Source: Synechococcus sp. Tobar12-5m-g (GTDB lineage Bacteria > Cyanobacteriota > Cyanobacteriia > PCC-6307 > Cyanobiaceae). Taken from it: DNA of 64,000 bases. Below are positions 51,394 to 61,330 of this stretch, one piece after another; within the stretch, counting starts at the first letter, position 1, and each line of letters begins with the position of its first letter. Location: contig NZ_JAGQBB010000010.1 of assembly GCF_024345415.1 (NCBI RefSeq), forward strand, positions 1 through 64,000, given 5' to 3'. Both the position numbers and the translations under genes were made by a program. A model generated the notes under the pieces. That model was not told the DNA's origin and did not search any database. It worked only from the letters and a program-made list of their open reading frames with translations.

Positions 51394-52060
51394 CGGCCTG
51401 GATCCCCACACGGCCGGCGACGGCGGCACGAATCGCCGCGGCCACCTCGGCGGTGGGCGGGGCGGCATCGATCCGCTGCCAGCCGCGCGCGGGGGCCAGG
51501 GCCGCAAAGCCCTGGCGAACCCGCTCCAGCAGGGCGATGCCGCCAGCTTCGATCCGATCGGCGGGGCGGTGGCGGTGGCCCCGCCGTTGCAGCGAAAGCT
51601 CCAGGGGCAGATCGAGCCAGAGGGTGAGATCGGCGCTCAGCCCTGCGGTGGCAATCGTTTCCAGCGTGGCGATCAGCTCCAGGCTGAGGCCGCGGCCATG
51701 GCCCTGGTAGGCGGCGGTGGAGCCGGTGAAGCGGTCACTCACCACCCAATCACCGGCCTCCAGGGCCGGGGCGATGAGCTCCTGGACATGCTGGGCCCGA
51801 TCTGCCGCGTAGAGCAGGAGCTCGGCGGTGGGGCAGGGAATCGAGGCCTCCGGCGGATGCAGCAGCAGCTGGCGCAGGGCCAGGCCCAGGGGGGTGCCGC
51901 CCGGCTCCCGGCTGACCACCAGCTCGGCCGCCTCGGGCATCAGGCCGCTGCTGGGGAGCCAGCGCCGGAGCAGCTCCAGCTGGGTGGTCTTGCCGCAGCC
52001 ATCGATGCCTTCGAGGACCAGAAACCTGCCCCGGCCAGGGCGGTCTTCAGGGGCGGCCAT
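51386..52060 (-). CDS. tmk: Thymidylate kinase
   Basis: A 224-aa kinase that makes dTDP from dTMP. Walker A GIDGCGKTTQ is at 18-27. The DRX/LID region includes SDRFTGSTAAYQGHGR, the DR motif for dTMP binding, and [16 protein letters not shown]. Start [11 protein letters not shown] at 52060 is preferred; an ATG five codons earlier is possible. It overlaps the P-ATPase stop by 14 bp and holB by 8 bp, so all three are co-translated. The tmk-holB pairing is a common replication gene pair. Confidence 0.95.
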   Translation of the reverse strand: MAAPEDRPGRGRFLVLEGIDGCGKTTQLELLRRWLPSSGLMPEAAELVVSREPGGTPLGLALRQLLLHPPEASIPCPTAELLLYAADRAQHVQELIAPALEAGDWVVSDRFTGSTAAYQGHGRGLSLELIATLETIATAGLSADLTLWLDLPLELSLQRRGHRHRPADRIEAGGIALLERVRQGFAALAPARGWQRIDAAPPTAEVAAAIRAAVAGRVGIQADG

Positions 52061-54455
52061 GCAGCGAAAGCGCATTGACCACCACCGTGATCGAACTGAC
52101 GGCCATCAGCAGGGCGGCGAAGGGCGGAGAGAGCAGCAGACCGAAACCCGGCAGCAGCAGGCCGGCGGCGATCGGCAGCATCACCAGGTTGTAGCCGAAG
52201 GCCCAGGCAAGGTTCTGGCGCACCTTGGCCATGGTGCGCCGGGCCAGGCGCAGGGCCTCCACCACGCCCTCGAGGCGCTCACCGAGGATCACCAGATCGG
52301 CGGTGTCCTGGGCGATCTGGGTGCCGGTGCCCACGGCGATGCCCAGGTCGGCAGCCGCCAGGGCAGGAGCGTCGTTGATCCCATCCCCGACCATCGCCAC
52401 CGGCCCCTGGTCGCGCCAACCCAGGATGTGCTCCAGTTTCTGCTCGGGCCGCAGCTCCCAGGCCAAGGTTCCCGGCAGCAGGCCCAGGGCCTCGCCAAGT
52501 CGCTGCACCGCCTGGCGGCGATCGCCGCTCAGCACCCCCAGCTGCAACCCCATCGCGTTGAGGGTCTCCAGGGTGCGGGCGGCATCGGGGCGCGGTTGAT
52601 CCTGCACGGCCACCAGGCCAAGGATGGAGGCGCCGGAGGCCACACCCATCACCGTGGCCCCATCGGCTTCCAGCGCAGCCACCTGGGTTTCGAGAGCCTC
52701 GCCACCGTTGAGGTCGAGTTGGGCAAGCCAATCGGGCCTGCCCACCCGGCAGACCCCTGCCAATCCAGTGATCTCCCCTTCCACACCGGCTCCGGCGAAG
52801 GTGGTGCTGCGGGCCACCTCCAGCAACGGCAACTGGCGCAACCGGGCCTCCTGCAGCAAGGCATGGCCAAGCGGATGACGGCTCTGCTGCTCGAGGCTGG
52901 CGGCCACCTGCAGGAGCCGCTCGGCCCCATCGGCTTCGGCTGGCTCCAGGGCGATCACCAGGGGGCGGCCCAGGGTGAGGGTGCCGGTCTTGTCGAACAG
53001 CACCGTCTGCAGGCGGGAGGCCATCTCGATCGCGTCGCCACCGCGGAACAGCAGCCCGGAGCGCGCCGCCAATCCCGATCCCACCGTGATCGCCGTGGGG
53101 GTCGCCAGGCCGAGGGCGCAGGGACAGGCCACCACCAGCACGGCGATCGCCAGTTGCAGGGCCAGGGAGAAGGGGGTGCCGCCGCCACCACCCAGCACCA
53201 CAGGCATGCCGCCGTGAGCAGCCATCCCGCCCTCGCCATGGGGTGAGGCGAGCAGCACCTGGGGCCAGAGCTGGGTGCCCCACCGCCACCAGAACAGAAA
53301 CGTGCCGAGGGCCAGCACCAGCACAGCCAGGCTGAAGCGGCCCGCGATCCGATCGGCAAGCCCCTGGATCGGCGCCTTGCGGGCCTGGGCCTGCTCCACC
53401 ATCGCGATGATCCGCGCCAGGGCGGTCTCGGCCCCGGCCCGGCGCACCTCCAGCACCAGGGGAGCCTGCAGATTCAGCATGCCGGCCTCCAGCTCGGTGC
53501 CGGGCTTGGCCTCCAGGGGCAGGGATTCCCCGCTGAAACTGGACACATCCACGGCGGAGCTGCCGTCGAGCACCACCCCATCGACCGGGATCCGGTCACC
53601 GGGGAGGAGGCGGAGCCGGTCGCCGGGCCGTAAGCCACCCACCCGCACCGGCCTGGGCGGGTCATCCCCCAGCAGGAGCAGGGCCGTATCCGGTTGCAGG
53701 TCCGCCAGCTCCTCGAGGGCGCGGCCGGTGCGGTGGCGGGCGCGCTCCTCAAGGAAGCGGCCCAGCAGCACGAAACCGAGCAGCATCACCGGCTCGTTGA
53801 AGAAGCAGGGCCAGCCGGAGCGGGGCCAGAGGAAGGCCACCAGACTTGCCAGGTAGGCGCTGCCCATGCCCAGCCCCACCAGGCTGTCCATGCCGGGAAC
53901 CCCATGCCAGGCCTGGGTGGCCCCGCGCACCAGGATGGAACGCCCCGGACCCAGCAGCGCCACACTGGCCAGCAGGGCATGGAACCACAGGGCTCCCAGG
54001 GGAGATCGGGGCAGGGTGCCGGCCATGGTGAGATGGCCGAGCCCGGAGAGCAGCAACAGGGCCAGCGCCACAATCAACTGGCGCCAGTCCTGCCACCAGC
54101 GCCGGTGATCCCCCTGCTCCGACCGGCTGAGCAGGGTGGAGCCGGGCTCCCGAGGTTGGGCGCTGAAACCGAGCGATTCGAGGCTGGCGATCAGGGCCCG
54201 CTCCGGATCCCGGGGATGATCGGGCTCCAAAGCCACCCAGGCGGTGCGGGTCAGCAGGTTGACGCTGGCCTGGCGGACGCCCGGCTGCTCCAGCAGCCGT
54301 TGCTCCACCGCCCGCACGCAACCGCCGCACTTCATTCCCTCCACATCCAGCAGCAAGGGCTCCAGCGGAACGGGGTCCGGCAGCAACGGGCCCAGCGGGG
54401 ATGGGGCGACGGGAGGGGTCACAGCCACAGCCGAGGGGCCCCAGGCTAGGGACAC
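52047..54455 (-). CDS. Copper-transporting P1B-type ATPase
   Basis: An 802-aa heavy-metal ATPase. The N-terminal HMA domain has GMKCGGC (C43, C46), the membrane ion site is CPC at 444-446, the phosphorylated Asp is D488 in DKTGTLT, and [20 protein letters not shown] follows. CPC plus the HMA motif indicates Cu+. Cyanobacteria use CtaA at the plasma membrane and PacS at the thylakoid to deliver copper to plastocyanin and oxidase; which one this is cannot be decided. The actuator loop reads SFSGESLP where TGES is usual. A His/Met-containing loop lies before the CPC helix (about 404-417). It is divergent from ycf3. Confidence 0.93.
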   Translation of the reverse strand: MSLAWGPSAVAVTPPVAPSPLGPLLPDPVPLEPLLLDVEGMKCGGCVRAVEQRLLEQPGVRQASVNLLTRTAWVALEPDHPRDPERALIASLESLGFSAQPREPGSTLLSRSEQGDHRRWWQDWRQLIVALALLLLSGLGHLTMAGTLPRSPLGALWFHALLASVALLGPGRSILVRGATQAWHGVPGMDSLVGLGMGSAYLASLVAFLWPRSGWPCFFNEPVMLLGFVLLGRFLEERARHRTGRALEELADLQPDTALLLLGDDPPRPVRVGGLRPGDRLRLLPGDRIPVDGVVLDGSSAVDVSSFSGESLPLEAKPGTELEAGMLNLQAPLVLEVRRAGAETALARIIAMVEQAQARKAPIQGLADRIAGRFSLAVLVLALGTFLFWWRWGTQLWPQVLLASPHGEGGMAAHGGMPVVLGGGGGTPFSLALQLAIAVLVVACPCALGLATPTAITVGSGLAARSGLLFRGGDAIEMASRLQTVLFDKTGTLTLGRPLVIALEPAEADGAERLLQVAASLEQQSRHPLGHALLQEARLRQLPLLEVARSTTFAGAGVEGEITGLAGVCRVGRPDWLAQLDLNGGEALETQVAALEADGATVMGVASGASILGLVAVQDQPRPDAARTLETLNAMGLQLGVLSGDRRQAVQRLGEALGLLPGTLAWELRPEQKLEHILGWRDQGPVAMVGDGINDAPALAAADLGIAVGTGTQIAQDTADLVILGERLEGVVEALRLARRTMAKVRQNLAWAFGYNLVMLPIAAGLLLPGFGLLLSPPFAALLMAVSSITVVVNALSLHGRP

Positions 54456-54532
54456 GGCCCTCTCGAAACCGGGGAGCCGTGAAGCAGGACGTCCGCAACC
54501 GTCAGGATGGGAGCACCGAGCCGTCCTCCGCC

Positions 54533-55054
54533 GTGCCCCGCAGCCAACGCAACGACAACTTCATCGACAAGAGCTTCACGGTGATGGCCGATCTGATCCT
54601 GAAGGTGCTGCCCACCAACCGGCGCTCCAAGGAGGCCTTCGCCTATTACCGCGACGGCATGAGCGCCCAGGGCGACGGCGAGTACGCCGAGGCCCTTGAG
54701 AACTACGAGGAGGCCCTGAAACTGGAGGACGACCCCAATGACCGGGCCTTCATCCTCTACAACATGGCCCTGGTCTTCACCAGCAACGGCGATCACCAGA
54801 AGGCCCTGGAGTTCTATGACCAGGTCCTGGAGCTCAACGGCAACATGCCCCAGGCCCTCAACAACATGGCGGTGATCCATCACCACCTCGGCTCCCTGGC
54901 CGAGGAGCGGGGCGACACCGATGAATCGGATCGCTGCTTCTCCCGGGCCGCCGAGTTCTGGGGCAGGGCGATCCGGATGGCCCCCAACAACTACATCGAG
55001 GCCCAGAACTGGCTGAAAACCAGCGGCCGCGGCTCCGTCGACGTGTACTTCTGA
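54533..55054 (+). CDS. ycf3: Photosystem I assembly protein Ycf3
   Basis: A 173-aa TPR protein, the exact family length, that chaperones assembly of photosystem I. Start is the GTG at 54533 giving [20 protein letters not shown], the canonical N-terminus. Three TPR units follow: [40 protein letters not shown] and [20 protein letters not shown]. The end is GRGSVDVYF. It lies on the thylakoid surface. It is divergent from the P-ATPase and convergent with radA (4-bp gap). Confidence 0.97.
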   Translation: MPRSQRNDNFIDKSFTVMADLILKVLPTNRRSKEAFAYYRDGMSAQGDGEYAEALENYEEALKLEDDPNDRAFILYNMALVFTSNGDHQKALEFYDQVLELNGNMPQALNNMAVIHHHLGSLAEERGDTDESDRCFSRAAEFWGRAIRMAPNNYIEAQNWLKTSGRGSVDVYF

Positions 55055-55058
55055 GGGT

Positions 55059-56480
55059 TCAGTCCGCCGCCGGATCGACCCCCAGGGCCGCCACCAGGGC
55101 ATCCGCCACGGTGGCCGCCTCCAGCACCTGCAGGTCGAGCTCCGTCGCGAGGGACCCCAGGCCGCTCGCGCGGGGCACCACGGCGCGATGGAAGCCCAGC
55201 CTGGCCGCCTCCTGCAGGCGCAGCTCCAACTGGCCCACCGGCCGCAGCTGCCCCCCCAGGCCCAGTTCCCCCACCAGCACCGTGCCGGCCGGCAGGGTGA
55301 GGTCGCGGTAGCTGGCCACCACCGCCGCCGCCACCCCCAGGTCCGCCGCCGGCTCCTCCACATCGAGGCCACCGGCCACGGCGAGATAACAATCGAAGCG
55401 GGAGAGCGGCAGGCCCAGGTGCTTCTCCAGCACCGCCAGGATCTGGTGCAGGCGGTTGATGCCGATGCCGGTCGCCGTGCGCCGCGGGCTGGCGTAGCTG
55501 GTGCCACTCACCAAGGACTGCAACTCCACCAGCAGGGGGCGGGTGCCCTCGCAGGCCACGATCGTGGCCGTGCCGGCGCAGGGGCCTTCGCTGCCGAGGA
55601 AAAGCTCACTGGGGTTGGTGACCTCGACCAGGCCCCGGTCGCGCATCTCGAACACCCCCAGTTCGTGGGTGGCACCGAAGCGGTTTTTCGCCGCCCGCAG
55701 CAGCCGGTGGCTGGCGAAGCGGTCCCCCTCGAAGGTGAGCACCGCATCCACCAGGTGTTCGAGCACCTTCGGACCCGCCAGCATCCCCTCCTTGGTGACA
55801 TGGCCCACCAGCAGCAGGGCCGTGTCCTGGCGCTTGGCCAGGCGCTGCAGGGCGGCGGCGCATTCCCGCACCTGGGCCACCGACCCGGGTGCGCTGGTGA
55901 GTTCGGCGTCGTGGAGCGCCTGGATGCTGTCGATGATCGCGACGGCGGGGCGGAGGGATTCCAGCTCCTGGAGCACGAGCTCCAGATCGGTTTCGGCCAG
56001 CAACTGCAGGCTGCCGGGCTCTGGGCCGGGACTGGCGTCGGGGCCGAGCCGACGCCAGCGCAATTTCACCTGCTGGGCCGACTCCTCGGCGCTCACATAG
56101 AGCACCGAGCAGGAGCGGGCCATCACCTGGGCGGCCTGGAGCAGCAGGGTCGACTTGCCGATCCCCGGATCGCCCCCCACCAGCACCAGGGAGCCCGGCA
56201 CCAGCCCTCCGCCCAGCACCCGGTCCAGTTCGTCGAAGCCACTGGCCAGCCGCGCCAGCGGCCGCTCCCCCACCGCCTGAATCGGCTGGGAACGGCGCGG
56301 GCGAGCATCCAGTTCCCCGATGGCCGCAGCGCCCGGGGCCCGGCGGCGGCGGCCATCGGGGGGAGGGCTGGCCTGCTCGACCAAGGTGTTCCAGCCACCA
56401 CAGCCGGGGCACCGGCCGAAGAACTGTCGCGCCTGGGCACCGCAGCTCTGACAGACGAAGGAAAAGGTGGCGCGTCCCAA
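55059..56480 (-). CDS. radA: DNA repair protein RadA (Sms)
   Basis: A 473-aa RecA-like helicase/branch-migration protein. N-terminal zinc finger cysteines C10, C13, C24 and C27; Walker A GGDPGIGKST at 102-111; the RadA-specific KNRFG motif in AAKNRFGATHELGVFEM; and a C-terminal Lon-protease-like domain (LSRFDCYLAVAGGLDVEEPA) without protease function. It drives DNA strand exchange in recombinational repair. The start is a TTG at 56480. It is divergent from rpaB across 91 bp and convergent with ycf3. Confidence 0.95.
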   Translation of the reverse strand: MGRATFSFVCQSCGAQARQFFGRCPGCGGWNTLVEQASPPPDGRRRRAPGAAAIGELDARPRRSQPIQAVGERPLARLASGFDELDRVLGGGLVPGSLVLVGGDPGIGKSTLLLQAAQVMARSCSVLYVSAEESAQQVKLRWRRLGPDASPGPEPGSLQLLAETDLELVLQELESLRPAVAIIDSIQALHDAELTSAPGSVAQVRECAAALQRLAKRQDTALLLVGHVTKEGMLAGPKVLEHLVDAVLTFEGDRFASHRLLRAAKNRFGATHELGVFEMRDRGLVEVTNPSELFLGSEGPCAGTATIVACEGTRPLLVELQSLVSGTSYASPRRTATGIGINRLHQILAVLEKHLGLPLSRFDCYLAVAGGLDVEEPAADLGVAAAVVASYRDLTLPAGTVLVGELGLGGQLRPVGQLELRLQEAARLGFHRAVVPRASGLGSLATELDLQVLEAATVADALVAALGVDPAAD

Positions 56481-56571
56481 GGCGGTGTATGAAGAATGGT
56501 GGCGTTCGGTGAACCCTGCGGCACTCAGGCCTTTTCAGTGGTCGGATCTGTTGTAATCCAGTCGCGCCGCG

Positions 56572-57318
56572 ATGACGGCTTCCCCCCCCGCCAAGGAAAC
56601 GATCCTGGTCGTCGATGACGAGGCCAGCATCCGCCGGATTCTGGAAACACGCCTCACGATGATCGGCTACCAGGTGGTCACCGCCTCCGACGGCGTCGAG
56701 GCCCTCGAAGCCTTTCGCCAGTCGAGTCCGGATCTCGTTGTGCTCGACGTGATGATGCCGAAGCTCGACGGCTACGGCGTCTGCCAGGAGCTCCGCAAGG
56801 AATCGGATGTGCCGATCGTGATGCTCACCGCCCTCGGCGATGTGGCCGACCGCATCACCGGCCTCGAACTCGGTGCCGACGACTACGTCGTCAAGCCGTT
56901 CAGCCCCAAGGAACTCGAGGCCCGCATCCGCTGTGTGCTCCGCCGGGTCGACAAGGAACAGGTGCTGGGCATTCCCAACTCCGGCGTGATCCAGGTGGGC
57001 GACCTGCGCATCGACACCAACAAACGCCAGGTGTACCGGGGCGAGGAACGCATCCGCCTCACCGGCATGGAGTTCAGCCTGCTGGAGCTGCTGGTCAGCC
57101 GCTCCGGGGAGCCGTTCAGCCGCGGCGAGATCCTCAAGGAGGTCTGGGGCTATACCCCCGAGCGTCACGTGGACACCCGGGTGGTGGATGTCCACATCTC
57201 CCGGCTGCGCTCCAAACTGGAAGATGATCCCGCCAACCCCGAGCTGATCCTCACGGCCCGGGGAACGGGGTATCTGTTCCAGCGCATCGTGGAAGCCGTT
57301 GGCAGCGAAGGACTCTGA
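56572..57318 (+). CDS. rpaB: Response regulator RpaB
   Basis: A 248-aa OmpR-type regulator with phospho-acceptor D59 in LVVLDVMMP, K108 in YVVKPFSPKE and a DNA-binding winged helix from about 145. The sequence KETILVVDDEASIRRILETR and LRIDTNKRQVYRGEERIRLT match RpaB (Ycf27), the essential cyanobacterial regulator that binds HLR1 sites in photosynthesis and high-light genes. Its 3' end overlaps plsX by 20 bp. It leads the lipid gene run plsX, fabH, fabD, plsC. Confidence 0.95.
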   Translation: MTASPPAKETILVVDDEASIRRILETRLTMIGYQVVTASDGVEALEAFRQSSPDLVVLDVMMPKLDGYGVCQELRKESDVPIVMLTALGDVADRITGLELGADDYVVKPFSPKELEARIRCVLRRVDKEQVLGIPNSGVIQVGDLRIDTNKRQVYRGEERIRLTGMEFSLLELLVSRSGEPFSRGEILKEVWGYTPERHVDTRVVDVHISRLRSKLEDDPANPELILTARGTGYLFQRIVEAVGSEGL

Positions 57319-58621
57319 ATTCGATCCCCGCCAACGGCGGGCAAAACCGAGCCGGGCGATCCGCCGATTGGTGATCTGGTATCGCCGCAACGCTGCCGTC
57401 ACCAGCCTGGTGGGCACGGCCACCTCTTCGGCCAGCACGGCGGCCTCCGCGGCCGGTTCTATGGCCGGCAGCATGGCCTCCACGGCCGGTTCGGTGCTGC
57501 AGCCCCTGATGATCCAGCCCCTGCGGCGCCTGCAGCAGGGGGGAATCCCCGTGGTGGCGCCGATCCGGGATGCCGACCGTCGCTGGGTGGCGGTCGATGG
57601 CATGGGGGGGGACTTCGCCCCCGGGCCGATTCTGGCCGGCTGTCTGGATGCCGTCAGGGTCTTGCCCCTGCGGATCCGCTTCGTCGCTGAGGCCGAGGCC
57701 GTGAAGCGGGCCGTGGCCGCCCTGAGTCTGGAAGACGAGCTCAACGAAGCCATCGCCGCCGGCCTGCTGCAGCTGATCAGCAGTGGCCCGTCGGTGGGCA
57801 TGCACGAGGAGGCCACGGTGGTGCGCCGCAAGCGCGACGCCAGCATCAACCTGGCGATGGACCAGGTCAGGGAGGGCCAGGCCGTGGCGGTGTATTCCGC
57901 CGGCAACTCCGGTGCCGTGATGGCTGCGGCCATCTTCCGGCTGGGCCGGTTGAAGGGCATCGAGCGGCCGGCCATCGGCGCCCTGTTCCCCACCAAGGAC
58001 CCGGCCGAGCAGGTGCTGGTGCTGGATGTCGGAGCGAACATGGACTGCAAACCCAGCTACCTGCATCAGTTCGCCCTGCTGGGCAGTATCTACAGCAGGG
58101 ATGTGCTGGGGGTGTCCAGGCCCCGGATCGGCCTGCTGAACATCGGCGAGGAGGCCTGCAAGGGCAACGACCTCACCCTCAAGGCCTATCCGCTGCTCGA
58201 GGCGGAGCCGCGCCTGCGCTTCGCCGGCAACTGCGAGGGCCGCGATGTGCTCTCCGGCCAGTTTGATGTGGTGGTCTGCGACGGCTACACCGGCAACGTG
58301 CTGCTCAAGTTCCTGGAATCGGTCGGTAGCGTGCTGCTCGATGTGCTGCGGGCCGAGCTGCCCCGCGGTCGTCGCGGCAAGGTGGGCTCCGCCTTCCTGC
58401 GCAGCAATCTGGTGCGGATCAAGAAACGGCTCGACCATGCCGAGCACGGCGGAGCGCTGCTGCTGGGCGTTGATGGGATCTGCGTGATCGGCCACGGCAG
58501 CAGCAAGGCCCTCTCGGTCGTGAGCGCCCTGCGCCTGGCCCAGCGGGCCGCCAGCCGCGGTGTGATGGACGATCTGCACCAGCTCAGCACCGAGGTGGGT
58601 GCGGCCCAGGCCTGTGGTTGA
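57299..58621 (+). CDS. plsX: Phosphate acyltransferase PlsX with N-terminal extension
   Basis: A 440-aa enzyme that makes acyl phosphate from acyl-ACP for phospholipid synthesis. The core starts near residue 98 (WVAVDGMGGDFAPGPILAG) and contains AVYSAGNSGAVMAAAIF, LLNIGEEACKGNDLT and VVCDGYTGNVLLKFLES. The first 95 residues are an extra segment: basic (RRAKPSRAIRRLVIWYRR), then an Ala/Ser/Thr/Gly-rich run up to about residue 65. Start is a TTG at 57299 inside the rpaB end. A start at the core is not excluded. It is followed by fabH after 12 bp. Confidence 0.93.
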   Translation: MAAKDSEFDPRQRRAKPSRAIRRLVIWYRRNAAVTSLVGTATSSASTAASAAGSMAGSMASTAGSVLQPLMIQPLRRLQQGGIPVVAPIRDADRRWVAVDGMGGDFAPGPILAGCLDAVRVLPLRIRFVAEAEAVKRAVAALSLEDELNEAIAAGLLQLISSGPSVGMHEEATVVRRKRDASINLAMDQVREGQAVAVYSAGNSGAVMAAAIFRLGRLKGIERPAIGALFPTKDPAEQVLVLDVGANMDCKPSYLHQFALLGSIYSRDVLGVSRPRIGLLNIGEEACKGNDLTLKAYPLLEAEPRLRFAGNCEGRDVLSGQFDVVVCDGYTGNVLLKFLESVGSVLLDVLRAELPRGRRGKVGSAFLRSNLVRIKKRLDHAEHGGALLLGVDGICVIGHGSSKALSVVSALRLAQRAASRGVMDDLHQLSTEVGAAQACG

Positions 58622-58633
58622 CTGATCCCAACG

Positions 58634-59674
58634 GTGGTCACGCAGGTGTCGCTCGGTCAGTTGGGCGCGGGGATGGCCCTGGTGGGCTGCGGCAGCGAAC
58701 TGCCCGGCCTCAGCCTCACCAATGAGCAGCTGAGCCAGCGGGTGGACACCAGCGACGCCTGGATCCGCAGCCGCACCGGCATCGCGTCCCGCCGGGTTGC
58801 CGGCCCCGACGAGACCCTGACCAGCCTGGCGACCGCCGCCGCCCGCAAGGCCCTGGACCACGCCGGCTGGCAGCCGGACGACCTCGATCTAATCCTGCTG
58901 GCCACCTCCAGCCCCGACGATCTGTTCGGCACCGCCCCCCGCATCCAGGGGGCCCTGGGGGCGAGCCAGGCGGTGGCCTTCGATCTCACCGCCGCCTGCA
59001 GCGGCTTCCTGTTCGCCCTGATCACCGCCGCCCAGTACCTCCGCGGGGGCAGCATGCGGCGGGCCCTGGTGATCGGCGCCGACCAGCTGAGCCGCTGGGT
59101 CGACTGGGACGACCGCAGCACCTGCGTGCTGTTCGGGGATGGGGCCGCAGCCGTGGCGCTCGAAGCCTGCGCCAGCGAACGCGACGGCCTGCTGGGCTTC
59201 CTGATGCGCTCCGATGGCAGCCGCGCCGCCTGCCTCTCCCTGGAGCAGGGCCTGGAGCGGCAACCCCTGGTGGAGGGCCACACCGCCCAAAGGGGCGGCT
59301 TTCTGCCGATTCACATGAATGGCCAGGAGGTCTACAAGTTCGCCGCTCGGGAAGTGCCGCTCCTGCTCGAGGCGCTGCTGGAGGCCACGGCCACGCCCGC
59401 GGCCCAGCTCGACTGGCTGTTGTTGCACCAGGCCAACCAGCGCATCCTCGATGCGGTGGCCTCCAGGCTCGCCGTTCCTGACGAACGGGTGTTGAGCAAC
59501 CTGGCCTGCTACGGCAACACCTCGGCCGCCACGATTCCTTTGATGCTCGACGAGGCGGTCCGGGATGGGCGCATCCGCTCGGGCCACCTGATCGCCACCA
59601 GTGGCTTCGGGGCCGGCCTGAGCTGGGGGGCCGCCCTGCTCCGCTGGCAGGGGCCCTCGGCCACCACCACCTAA
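58634..59674 (+). CDS. fabH: 3-oxoacyl-ACP synthase III
   Basis: A 346-aa thiolase-fold enzyme that starts fatty acid synthesis by joining acetyl-CoA to malonyl-ACP. The catalytic triad is visible: C122 in DLTAACSGF, H265 in LLLHQANQRI and N295 in ACYGNTSAA. Start is a GTG at 58634. The protein is a little longer at its N-terminus than E. coli FabH. It lies between plsX and fabD in a fatty-acid/phospholipid operon. Confidence 0.96.
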   Translation: MVTQVSLGQLGAGMALVGCGSELPGLSLTNEQLSQRVDTSDAWIRSRTGIASRRVAGPDETLTSLATAAARKALDHAGWQPDDLDLILLATSSPDDLFGTAPRIQGALGASQAVAFDLTAACSGFLFALITAAQYLRGGSMRRALVIGADQLSRWVDWDDRSTCVLFGDGAAAVALEACASERDGLLGFLMRSDGSRAACLSLEQGLERQPLVEGHTAQRGGFLPIHMNGQEVYKFAAREVPLLLEALLEATATPAAQLDWLLLHQANQRILDAVASRLAVPDERVLSNLACYGNTSAATIPLMLDEAVRDGRIRSGHLIATSGFGAGLSWGAALLRWQGPSATTT

Positions 59675-59702
59675 TCTCCAGCCGGTTCACCGAAGGGTTG
59701 CG

Positions 59703-60602
59703 ATGGGGATTGCCTGGGTGTTCCCCGGCCAGGGGTCACAGAAGCTCGGCATGGCCGAGGGCCTTCTGGAGCTGCCCGATGCCAGGCGGCGGTTCGGCGA
59801 AGCCTCCGAGAGGCTGGGCCGAGATCTGCTGGCGATCTGCGCCGGATCCAACCTCGCTACGGCCGGCGATCCCCGTGATCTGAACGACACCCGCAACACC
59901 CAGCCGGCGCTGTTCGTCGTCGAGAGCCTCCTGGTCGATGGCCTCAAGGCCCAGGGGCGCACTGCCCAGCTGGTGGCGGGCCACAGCCTCGGGGAACTGG
60001 TGGCCCTTTACGCGGCCAATGTGTTCGACGTCAGCACCGGGCTGGAGCTGATCCAACGGCGCAGTGAGCTGATGGCGGCAGCGGGTGGTGGGGCCATGAC
60101 CGCCGTGATCGGCTTCGAGCGGTGCGCGCTGGAGCGGCTGGTGGCCAGCACCGAGGCGGTGGTGATCGCCAACGACAACAGTCGCTCCCAGGTGGTGCTC
60201 TCCGGCACACCGGCGGCGGTGGCCCAGGTGGTCGGTGCCCTGCCCTGCAAGCGGGCCATCCCGCTTGCCGTTTCGGGGCCCTTCCATTCGCCGTTGATGC
60301 ACGATGCCGCCACCTCCTTCGAGGCCCTGCTCGAATCGATTCCCTTCGCGGACGCCACCATCCCCGTGCTCAGCAACACCGATCCCAGCCCCCAAACCGA
60401 CGCCCGGGTGCTCAAGGACCTACTCGCCCGCCAGATGGTGAGCGGCGTGCGCTGGCGCGAGACCATGGCCCAATTCGCCACCCACCAGATCCACACCGTG
60501 GTGGAGATCGGGCCCGGCCATGTGCTCAGTGGACTGGTCAAACGGGATCTCGAAGGACTGGTGACGGCCCGGATCGCCAATGCCAAGGATCTTGGATTTT
60601 GA
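59703..60602 (+). CDS. fabD: Malonyl-CoA:ACP transacylase
   Basis: A 299-aa enzyme that moves malonyl from CoA to acyl carrier protein. It begins MGIAWVFPGQGSQ; the nucleophile S95 lies in GHSLGE (93-98) and the catalytic H195 in FHSPLM. QPALFVVE and the later NDNSRSQVVLSG are also standard. The stop overlaps the TTG start of plsC (TTGA). With fabH it supplies fatty acid synthesis. Confidence 0.97.
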   Translation: MGIAWVFPGQGSQKLGMAEGLLELPDARRRFGEASERLGRDLLAICAGSNLATAGDPRDLNDTRNTQPALFVVESLLVDGLKAQGRTAQLVAGHSLGELVALYAANVFDVSTGLELIQRRSELMAAAGGGAMTAVIGFERCALERLVASTEAVVIANDNSRSQVVLSGTPAAVAQVVGALPCKRAIPLAVSGPFHSPLMHDAATSFEALLESIPFADATIPVLSNTDPSPQTDARVLKDLLARQMVSGVRWRETMAQFATHQIHTVVEIGPGHVLSGLVKRDLEGLVTARIANAKDLGF

Positions 60603-61330
60603 GTCCGCTCGCCCCAGGGCCTGAGCCGAGGTTCCCCCCACCGGCCCTGCTGACGCCGCAGCCCAGCTTCATCTACCGACTGGTCAGCTACCTGCTGGTC
60701 TTTCCGCTCTACCGGCTGCTGTTCCGGGGCCGCACCGCCAGCAACGGCCAGGTGCCCATGGAGGGTGCGCTCGTGGTGGTGGCCAACCATGGCTCCCACC
60801 TGGATCCGCCCCTGGTGGGCCATGCCCTGGGCCGGCCGGTGGCCTTCATGGCCAAGGCCGAGCTGTTTCGGGTGCCCCTGCTGGGGCCGATCATCCGGGC
60901 CTGTGGGGCCTACCCCGTGTCGCGAGGAGCCAGCGACCGCGAGGCGATTCGGGTCGCCATGGCCCGCCTGGCGGAGGGCTGGGCCACCGGCGTGTTCCTC
61001 GATGGCACCCGCCAGGGCAACGGCCGGGTGAACGATCCCCAGCACGGAGCAGCCTTTCTGGCCGCCAAGGCCGGCATCCCCCTGCTGCCGGTCGCCATCG
61101 TCAACAGCCACCGGGCGCTCGGCACCGGCCGGCTCTGGCCGCGGCTGGTGCCGATCCACATCCGCATTGGCCAGCCTGTCCCCCCGCCGGCCTCCCGCCG
61201 CCGTGCCGATCTGGAAGCCACCACCCTCGCCTGCCAGGAGCAGATCAACGGACTGCTGGATCAGGGTCTGCTGCCTCCCGCCAAGCTCAGGTCCGCGCTG
61301 CCGCCCACTGACCAGGATCACGACCGCTGA
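60599..61330 (+). CDS. plsC: 1-acyl-sn-glycerol-3-phosphate acyltransferase
   Basis: A 243-aa membrane-associated acyltransferase that forms phosphatidic acid. The HX4D motif is NHGSHLDPP (about 59-67), FLDGTRQGNGR follows (the usual FPEGTRS block altered), and AGIPLLPVAI is the third block. A hydrophobic N-terminal segment (SFIYRLVSYLLVFPLYRLLF) probably anchors it. The TTG start overlaps fabD by 4 nt. Its last 44 bp overlap the 3' end of the convergent YdcF-like gene. It completes a lipid operon started by plsX. Confidence 0.92.
   Translation: MSPLAPGPEPRFPPPALLTPQPSFIYRLVSYLLVFPLYRLLFRGRTASNGQVPMEGALVVVANHGSHLDPPLVGHALGRPVAFMAKAELFRVPLLGPIIRACGAYPVSRGASDREAIRVAMARLAEGWATGVFLDGTRQGNGRVNDPQHGAAFLAAKAGIPLLPVAIVNSHRALGTGRLWPRLVPIHIRIGQPVPPPASRRRADLEATTLACQEQINGLLDQGLLPPAKLRSALPPTDQDHDR

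Noticed and set aside
55606-58050. 814-codon minus-strand open frame
   Set aside because: It is antisense to rpaB and plsX and then out of frame with radA; no domain.
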